In this document: positions 56,606 to 64,000 of the stretch, in pieces
Layout: every line of letters begins with the position of its first letter
How positions within the stretch are numbered: position 1 is the stretch's first letter
Assembly (NCBI GenBank): GCA_030340625.1
Contig: JAOPHQ010002850.1
Coordinates: forward strand, 326,504-390,503
DNA from: Merluccius polli
Lineage: Eukaryota > Chordata > Actinopteri > Gadiformes > Merlucciidae
Length of the DNA: 64,000 bases
Reading direction: 5' to 3'
The notes under the pieces: generated by a model
What the model was told of the DNA's origin: nothing
The model's database searches: none
What the model saw: the letters and a program-made list of their open reading frames with translations, nothing else
Position numbers and translations under genes: made by a program

Positions 56606-56969
56606 TGTTTAAGTTACCCCCCCCCATTGGTTGACAAGCAGGCAAAGTGGTCAGAATTATGTTTTCTTTCGTTTGTATTAAAGTGATAAGCTAGGTTTGC
56701 TCTAACTTCTGTCTCATGGCAAGTTGTTTAAGTTAATGTTAGCCGTGTATAACAAAGCAGTAAACGAGTGATATGTATTGCCACTCAACACAGGGATATT
56801 CCTGTGAGATGAATGAATGTAGGAACTAATGTTTCCTTTTGTTTTACGTTTGTCTGGACCTTTAGTTCTACGGTGTATTTACAGAGTTGGAGCTGTGTTT
56901 GAGATGTCAAATACTGCATTAAACATCAGTAAAAGGAACCGGAGTCTCACATGTGATTATTGGGCGGCA
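56606..56969 (+). repeat. 3' LTR of the BEL/Pao element
   Basis: Starts TGTTTAAGTTA and ends GGGCGGCA. Includes the same CATTAAACATCAGTAAAAGG block as the 5' LTR. Differs from it by point changes and a few short indels. Confidence 0.9.
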
Positions 56970-57294
56970 TACTTTTTTTTTATTGTTAGACTTACAGCAA
57001 CAAGCTACTCATTTATGGACATACATAAGATGCTAAGATACAAAGCTATGTCCTATAAGCTTTACTCTACTGTGATAGGCTCACCCGATTGGTGCATACA
57101 ACCATAACCTTGGCGTTGTTCCATACAGCTGTACTAGAGGGCGCTGTTTGCATGCTGTGTGTGTGTGGGGGGGGCTTGTCCTCTCTGCCCTCCTCCTTCT
57201 CCTCTCTGTAGGCTGTTCAATATCCATGAGAGAAACCAGGGCTATGCTCCCATTCGCCCGCTTCAGATTCTACCATGAAATACCGTCTTTTAAA

Positions 57295-57344
<50 letters not shown>

Positions 57345-57453
57345 AGTGGTCTGTTTGGCTCCCCAGGTACTTTCTCACATAATTCCTACCACAAGTGTGT
57401 GGACACATGCAACTCATGCACTTCACTCAATCTTACTCTCACTCTCTACACAT

Positions 57454-57544
<91 letters not shown>
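57295..57544. repeat. (CA)n tracts
   Basis: Two CA runs, 57,295-57,340 and about 57,451-57,544. Confidence 0.96.
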
Positions 57545-57545
<1 letters not shown>

Positions 57546-57879
57546 CAATCTGCATGACCCAACCCGATAAACCGCAAAGTGGATACGTCTTCATGCTTCA
57601 AACTTTCATTTGAAATGTTTACTGAGAGCATAGCAACATCTTCTGTAAAAGGTAACATTCCTCCATCTCTCTGACTCTGTCTCTGTCTGTGTCTCTCTCT
57701 CTCTCTCTCTGGTTCTGTTATTGTTTCCACTGGGCAAGCAAACATGTTTCCACCAAATGTTAGAGAGGCCAGGCGAGTGACTGGAGAATATGGAGTAGGT
57801 CTGGGGTGTGGGATGTGGGTAGCATATAAAGCTAAGAGTTGCATCAGCTAGTGGGTTAATACTGCTGGTACTGTACACA

Positions 57880-57883
57880 GACA

Positions 57884-57970
<87 letters not shown>

Positions 57971-58046
57971 GGGCACATGCACATGCACACCCACACACAC
58001 ACACACACGTGGGCACATGCACACACACACACACACACACACACAA
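57880..58046. repeat. (CA)n microsatellite with CCACACGTGGGCACATGCAC units
   Basis: A long CA run, then two copies of a TGTGGGCACATGCACA-type unit. Confidence 0.96.
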
Positions 58047-58404
58047 ACATATGCACACACATGCCATACCATGGAGCCCCACTGCTGAGGCGCACACAGT
58101 ATTTCATTGGGAAGGAAGACGACCTCTGTCTCTATTCTCTACCAGCAGCTAAACAGGTATGGCTTTATTCTTCTCCATCTCCATGCACAGCACGCCGTTA
58201 GAAAGTTCTCACAGTCTTGGATAGACAGAGAGTCAGACAGTGAGACATTTAGGTCTAGTCACTTATTTTTAAACTATAATTTTGCATTGTGTGATCCTTA
58301 ATGAGGAGAACAGACTCAAAACGTGACACCTCTGATGTCATGGTAAACAAAGTGCTGACTGAGAAAAAGTTTCTGCAAATGTTATTCCACATCTCTTGCT
58401 CATC

Positions 58405-58520
58405 TCGCACATCTCTCTCTCGCTCTCTCTCTCGCTCTCTCTCACTCTCGCTCTCTCTCTTTCTCTCTCTATTTCTCTCACGCTCTCTCTCACGCTCTCT
58501 CCATTTCTCTCTCTCCCCTG
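58405..58520. repeat. (CT)n tract with CTCG/CACG interruptions
   Basis: CT-rich imperfect repeat. No coding content. Confidence 0.93.
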
Positions 58521-58941
58521 CTATGCTCTATTTCTTGCAGAATGCTTGCAGATATGATGTATTGTAACACGCTGCAGATGTCCCACAAATCCACTCACAT
58601 TGTAGCTTTCATTTGTCTCTTTGCATGTCCATCTTAGCGCCACACAAATACTTTGTAGTTACAATGTAGGAACTACAGTAGTAGTTTTACTTTTTTTTTT
58701 TTACATTTTAGTAAGGACATGACTTTATGTTTGTTGTCTAACTACCACCCCCTTTTTTTGGAGAATTTCCACCTAAATGGCAGCTTTTAACTCCCTACCT
58801 GTGATGACCACATTCATGACAGTTGGACATGTTACACCTTGTTGTTCACGTTAAATTTAAAACACCCCAAAAATACCAAAACATTCTCCCTACATTTACA
58901 GGCTTTTGTGAGCCTCAGCGGTCTTCCCCCGGCACACCTCC

Positions 58942-61192
58942 ATGGCTCCGCTCTGCGCTGTGGCGCTCCTCTGCATCCTGGGCGTGTGGCAGTGCGTCCG
59001 GGCGACTCCCGCCTCACAGATGGACTATGGCGGCGTGCCACTGTGGGTCAACCGCTTCCTGGGCGAGCCCAGCGTCATGAGCCTGAAGGACAGGTTAGAC
59101 CCACACCGGTACCAGGCCAACAACCCCGAGTCCTGCCCCCACCGCTGCTACTGTCCCATCCAGTGGCCCACGGCTCTCTACTGCGACCACAGCGCCCTGA
59201 CCAGCGTCCCTTCTAGCCCGCCTGAGGACACCCAGTATCTGTTCCTACAGGTGTGAGAGGGGGGGGGGGGGTTGTCGTGCAGTTTCATACAAGGACCTGC
59301 GCCCGAAGCCACCCCATATAGTGCTCACCTTCTGACCGCGGCGCGTTTTCCTCTGTGCCAAGTAGTCTGCCGTTCCTCCGCCCTTCAACCCTGAGCTGAT
59401 TTAGTTCTAAGTAGAAGCACACATGTGCATTTGCAGCCAGATGCACCGCATATTTCTTTTGCCTAAGGGGGGCTGACTCTCACATAGACACTCGCACACC
59501 AAACCACCACCGCATACTGGACATTTTCCTTGTCTCTCTTGTATCTTGTCACTGTATGTTCTGTTGTTACCTTGGTTATTGTGTACATCGTCCACCCAAA
59601 CCGGGGGTCCTAACTGTTGTTAAGTCCTTTGAATTGAATTGAACCATTGTGCACCGCGTTCACGTCATGTCTGCCCCCCCCACCCTTTCAATTCCCCAGA
59701 GCAACAACATCACCTCCCTGCCCTCCACTGTCCTGGCTAAGGCCATGGATCTCCGCTGGCTCATTCTGGACCACAACCAACTGCAGGGCGAGCTGCTGGC
59801 CGGTGCGGCGCTGCAGAACCACATAGAGCTGCGCTACCTCTTCGCAAACCACAACCGCCTGAGCGCCGTCCCACGGGGCCTGCCAGCTGGGCTCAGACAG
59901 CTGAGGCTGGCCCACAACCAGATCAGCAGCATCAGCGCCGGGACATTCCAGGGACTGCAGAATCTGACCGTTCTGTTGCTGCAGGGGAACCGACTGCAGA
60001 CCATCAAGCCCAAAGGCTTCACCGGTAGGGCTGCTGGTTTGTTATTTCCTCTTCGTCCCTTTGTAATATGACTCCAACTAGATTGTTGCACTGTCTGACT
60101 TCTCCAATGTTTTTTTTCTTTCTCCAGGTCTGCTCAACCTGGACCTGTTGGACCTGGGCGAGAACCGCTTCAAGTCTGTGCCCACGTACCTGCCCCCGTC
60201 CGTCCAGCAGCTCTATCTGTCGGGCAACAACTTCTCAGGGCTGGGGGAGAGCAGCTTTGCGGGGCTGGAGAGGCTCAAGTACCTGCGGCTGAGCCGCTGC
60301 GGCCTGCAGAGCGCCGGCGTCCCCCCGGAGGCTTTCAACATGTCCACTCTGGTGGAGCTGGACCTGTCCTACAACCGGCTGGCCACCACCCCCACGGTCC
60401 CCACCAGCCTGCAGTATCTCTACCTGGAGGCCAACGAGATACAAGGTGAGTCAATAGGAATATATGGCTGCAAAACACTTTAAGCCCTCTTTCACACACG
60501 CACACACACACACACACGTGCACGCACGCGCACACAAACACACACACATACACACGCAAACACACGCACAAAAAGACACACAGACGTGCATGCTCACGCA
60601 CATGCATACACACAGGCACACACACACACACCCACGTATGCACGGATGCAGGCATGCACACACACACACATGCACATGCACATAAAGACACACATACGTG
60701 CATGCTCACACACATGCATGCACACAGGCACACACACACACACACACACACACACAACACACACACACAAACACAGGGGCGCCGTAAGGGGGGGGGGGAA
60801 AGTTTGGACGATTCCAAGGGCCCAGCCCTGACAGGGGCCCACAATATTATATAGAAATAGTGAAATATTTATTTTAGTCAGCCACAAGTTGGACCGAAAA
60901 AAAGCTTTAAGTGAGCGCTGGCGCAAACTCGCGGGTCCGGGTGCCCGCAGCCCAGCTCAGGTACCGCCTAGAGCTCAGGTACCGCCTAGAGCTCAGGTAC
61001 CGCCTAGAGCTCCTCTTACGATAAAAACACGTTGAGACTCCGATGCGAACAAGCGGGAACTGACTCACTGGAAGTGGAAGAAAAGTCATGTTTTATTTTT
61101 TCCGCGCGCACGAGGAAGTACCACGGCGACAGGTATGTCGCCCAATGTGATATCTTTTCATGGGGCCCAACATGCCTGGCAGCGCCCCTGCA

Positions 61193-61227
<35 letters not shown>

Positions 61228-61545
61228 TCGCACATGCCACGAGAAGCGTTCACACTCCCACCCAAGAACACATGTGCGTCAGTGTGCGCACACAGCTGCA
61301 CTGTGAATTAAACACACAATCGCCCGATTCCAGTGACATCAATGTATTGTGTTAATGAAAGGTCACGTATGTCAGAGAGCATCTGGGGAGTTCCGACACA
61401 TCACGCACTGCCGCAAAGAAAGTGTGGAAAATGTGACAGGATGTGTAGAGAGCGAGAGAGAGCGAGCGAGTGAGAGAGAACGAGAGAGAGCGAGATAGCG
61501 AGATAGAGAGCGAGTGAGAGAGAGCGAGAGAGCGAGATAGAGAGC

Positions 61546-61593
<48 letters not shown>

Positions 61594-61748
61594 TAGAGAG
61601 AGACAGAGAGACAGAGAGAGAGAGAAAGTTGAAGCTCAAAGGACAACGAAGAACGCAGAGCCAGAAGAAGGGAGGAGGAAGAAAGCGACATTAAAAGGAA
61701 AAACGAAGGGTGTGGTGTAATGGTTGGATGTGGAGATGAACAGTAGGC

Positions 61749-61826
<78 letters not shown>

Positions 61827-62763
61827 CAGAGAGAGAGAGAGGCAGAGAGAGAGAAAACATCTGTGATGGATTCAGAGGGCGAGTGTAGCAGATGAGCCAA
61901 GAGCACACTGTGTTCCTCTCTTCACTTCCCTTTTCCCTTCTCTTCACTTTGGCTTGCCCCTTTATCCTCCTCTTTCATAGGCTGAATATTAATAATCCCA
62001 CAGCTCTGTAGCCAGGATCAACATAACGGCACCAAACCCACGAAAAAAACCAATTTTTGGCATCCCCATCCAAGCACAGGCCTCTGTACCATCTTGGTCC
62101 ACAGTTCTGGCCCGCTGAGTGGATGTTCTGGCAAAAAAGAAGAGCGAGTGTGTTCTTGTTTCTCAATTGATGGTGGAGCAGACAGGGTTGCATTTAGGCT
62201 TAAGTACCTTCTGGAGCCAACCAGACAGACTGCCTGTCAGCTACAGCTACCAACGAGGTTCAGTTAAAGTGAAGCGAGACATCAGGAGAAGCAGTTGTGG
62301 TATTCTTGGGTTGTTTTTTTTTCTCCATCCTATCCACAGCAAGTGCAGCCCAGTTTAATAGAAAACACAGAGCGCTTCTGTTCCACGCCTGTGAGGGTAC
62401 AAGGGCGTTCCCTTTGACGGGACCTCCATGCTGAACTTCACAGTCTATATTTACATATGGAAAACACAGGCTAGACGATAAGTTGGAGCTCAGCGTTTGA
62501 ACACGCCAGTCGGCAGGAGTGTCGACATGTCTAACCGTGTCCTCTGTCTCCAAGAGCTCCTGTGTGTTATCGTTGTTTTCTTATATTTACATGTATTTTT
62601 TTTTTTGACAGAGTTCAAATTGAGTAGTTTCTGTCCGGGCGAGGGGCCTCTGTCCTACTCCAGGATGAGGATTATCCGAATGGACGGAAACAAGATGTCT
62701 TACAGCCAGCTGCCACTCGACTGGGTGTACTGTCTCAGAGTGCTGCAGAATATCTTCGTCTGA
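58942..62763 (+). CDS. Class II small leucine-rich proteoglycan, lumican/PRELP-like, 4 coding exons, 367 aa
   Basis: Extracellular matrix LRR protein. Exons: 58942-59250, 59700-60024, 60128-60445, 62612-62763 (1,104 nt, phases 0,1,1). A signal peptide is followed by a ~45-residue N-terminal segment, then the class II cap C-P-H-R-C-Y-C plus C after nine residues. LRRs follow with N-glycosylation sites NIT, NLT, NFS and NMS. The C-terminal cap is S-S-F-C-P-G-E-G-P-L-S-Y-S ... M-D-G-N-K ... Y-C-L-R-V. The G-P-L-S-Y-S box and D-L-x-W-L-I-L-D-H-N resemble lumican. The position, divergent to fibromodulin, fits PRELP, but the Arg/Pro-rich PRELP N-terminus is absent. A 5'UTR acceptor TTTACAG ends at 58,901. 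The last exon is 152 nt, as in fibromodulin. AATAAA at about 62,841. Confidence 0.88.
60496..60773. repeat. (CA)n and CA-rich tracts in SLRP intron 3
   Basis: Imperfect CA repeat with an internal ~110-bp duplication (CACACAGACGTGCATGCTCA at about 60,578 and CACACATACGTGCATGCTCA at about 60,690). Confidence 0.93.
60774..61190. mobile_element. 417-bp hAT-like element in SLRP intron 3
   Basis: Termini CAGGGGCGC and GCGCCCCTG are perfect inverted repeats. The 8-bp flank CACAAACA occurs on both sides (60,766-60,773; 61,191-61,198), though the CA-rich context weakens that evidence. Inside is an 18-bp tandem triplication. Confidence 0.7.
60955..61012. repeat. 18-bp tandem repeat, three copies
   Basis: Unit GCTCAGGTACCGCCTAGA repeated three times perfectly inside the hAT-like element. 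Confidence 0.95.
61448..61856. repeat. (GA)n tracts in SLRP intron 3
   Basis: GA with CGAG/TGAG interruptions at 61,448-61,628 and nearly pure GA at 61,750-61,856. Serine/leucine frames across them are artefacts. Confidence 0.96.
61860..62600. other. Remainder of SLRP intron 3
   Basis: Non-coding intron DNA with no recognised element. A poly-T stretch precedes the final acceptor. Confidence 0.5.
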
Positions 62764-62840
62764 CAACACTCACCCCCCGAGGAGGAGGGGGGGGGGATAT
62801 CAACTTTATTACATGCATTGCTTTTCATTTAAAAAAACCC

Positions 62841-62846
62841 AATAAA
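62841..62846 (+). terminator. Candidate polyadenylation signal of the SLRP gene
   Basis: AATAAA about 78 bp after the stop. Other AATAAA motifs at about 63,381 and 63,502 could give a longer 3' UTR. Confidence 0.5.
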
Positions 62847-62849
62847 CTT

Positions 62850-64000
62850 GAAAACAAAATGCTATATATATATATATATAACCTGTGAAGTTTCCAAGAT
62901 CAACAAGACATTCATGTAAAACCAAAGGTTTGCGCATTTGGCAATATAATGTAATTTTCTTTGGTGTGAAATAACCATTTGGGCCTGGGTTATAATTAAG
63001 GGCATTATATTCTTTATTATCAGTACCACTATCTTTATTATTGTGTGATCTCATACAAAATATAACCTATAGTGTGCAGTGCAAGAGAAAGAGAATGCAT
63101 CAAGTTGCCTTTACAATACCAAGACCTCATGTAGGATAACAAAGAGCACTATTGTAATGTAGTTAAACCTATCCATTGCTAATATTAAGTATATGTTGTT
63201 GTTTTTTTTTGCTTTATATCTCTATAGACTCTTTTACACTTCATGTAACAAAAATGTATATGCCTACACATGTATTTACACCTTCTTACTAAGCTTCTCT
63301 TTGTAATATTACACTATAGATAGGATTTGTGTATGTTTGTGCATAGATATTACTTTGGTTAACTAGAACAAATATATCGTAATAAAACATGCATTGTAAA
63401 CGTTCCTTACTGGAAACATTGATGACCTGTTTTTGTCAAAATGTGAGCTCTTTATTCATTTTATGAGATGCAAAACTAATTACCCGCGTGTAGAAACAAA
63501 CAATAAACTTAGTCGTCACTGGACTTATTGTTTGAGAAACCAAAAGAGAAAGAGATACATATACTGACACACTATTTTTATCTAGGAGTGGCTCTGTGGG
63601 CTTTCCCATGTCTCTACAACCAAACCCAGTTGAACTTGTCTGGGCAAGACGTTGAAGTTTGACTTCCTCAAGCTCGATGCTCTATGTCATGTATTGTATG
63701 TGTACGTATGTGACAACATATGTGGGGAATCTATAACTAACTGTCAACCTGCCAACCTGCCAACCTGCCTTGCGGCCTTTGGCTTGTACCTGAAGTCTGA
63801 AGCCGTACCCCCAGGTGACAGCATGTCTCATAACCTCGGCCCATGAGTCAGCCCACAGTGGAGGTTTGTCGCTGTTGTTTGTGCCTCTGCCTGTGTCAAT
63901 ACGCACGTGTTTGTCTATGTGTGTGTGTGTGTGTGTTTGGTCCATGTGTTTGTTGTCTTCTGTCATGTTCCACATTGAGTTCAGACGTGAGAGTGAGAGA
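62850..64000. other. 3' flank, no gene seen
   Basis: AT-rich with a (TA)n run at about 62,861-62,880, a CCAACCTG triplet repeat near 63,748 and a (TG)n run at about 63,918-63,940. No coding motif. Confidence 0.5.

Larger units (their letters stand above)
51685..56969 (+). mobile_element. BEL/Pao LTR retrotransposon, internally deleted
   Basis: Both LTRs are present, enclosing gag, a Cys/His zinc-knuckle region, RNase H, integrase and a C-terminal domain in BEL/Pao order. The protease and most of the reverse transcriptase are missing between about 53,560 and 54,180, where a short DNA element sits. Frames are broken at several points, so it is inactive. No matching target duplication was found outside the LTRs. 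Confidence 0.85.

Overview
The window is nuclear DNA of a vertebrate, almost certainly a ray-finned (teleost) fish. Genes are split by GT-AG introns. The host proteins are vertebrate families: acidic mammalian chitinase, an SLC6 transporter and small leucine-rich proteoglycans. The repeats (L2-type LINE, Gmr1-like and BEL/Pao LTR elements, many short hAT-like elements) and the very dense (CA)n/(GA)n microsatellites are typical of fish. I cannot name the species.

Layout. 1-13,700 is gene-free and repetitive: a decayed Gmr1-like retrotransposon (PR-IN-RT-RNaseH order), microsatellites, a 33-bp minisatellite (10.2-11.2 kb), and a pair of oppositely oriented LTR-like sequences around a GC-rich open frame. 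13.7-25.5 kb holds two tandem, 11-exon, apparently intact chitinase genes on the + strand. They are separated by a diverged ~190-bp repeat array. 25.5-27.95 kb is a broken L2-type LINE. 28.8-35.6 kb (- strand) is a complete 15-exon SLC6 transporter, closest to SLC6A14 (ATB0,+), 627 codons. 36-42.3 kb is repeats: two hAT-like elements with 8-bp target duplications, and a decayed PIN/XPG-like nuclease ORF between ~450-bp direct repeats. 43.3-46.3 kb (- strand) is fibromodulin plus a stray frameshifted copy of its last exon. 51.7-57.0 kb is a BEL/Pao retrotransposon with both LTRs. 58.9-62.8 kb (+ strand) is a second class II small leucine-rich proteoglycan (SLRP) gene, lumican/PRELP-like. The rest is microsatellite and 3' flanking DNA.

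Biology. The chitinases are predicted secreted chitin-degrading enzymes, with a GH18 domain and a C-terminal chitin-binding domain. The transporter is predicted to be a 12-TM Na+/Cl- coupled amino-acid carrier. The two SLRPs are extracellular-matrix proteins in divergent orientation. A chitinase gene near a divergent FMOD/PRELP-type pair resembles the human 1q32 neighbourhood (CHIT1, FMOD, PRELP). That synteny is from general knowledge, not from this sequence.

Main points for follow-up: the integrase-first pol order; intron-rich fibromodulin and SLRP genes with intron positions not shared between the paralogues; the direct-repeat-flanked nuclease ORF; the in-frame 30-bp expansion at the integrase zinc-binding motif; the exon-sized fibromodulin duplication; and a synonymous change that creates a cryptic splice donor in one chitinase copy. 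All exon boundaries were read by eye and checked for phase continuity. No alignment or database search was run.
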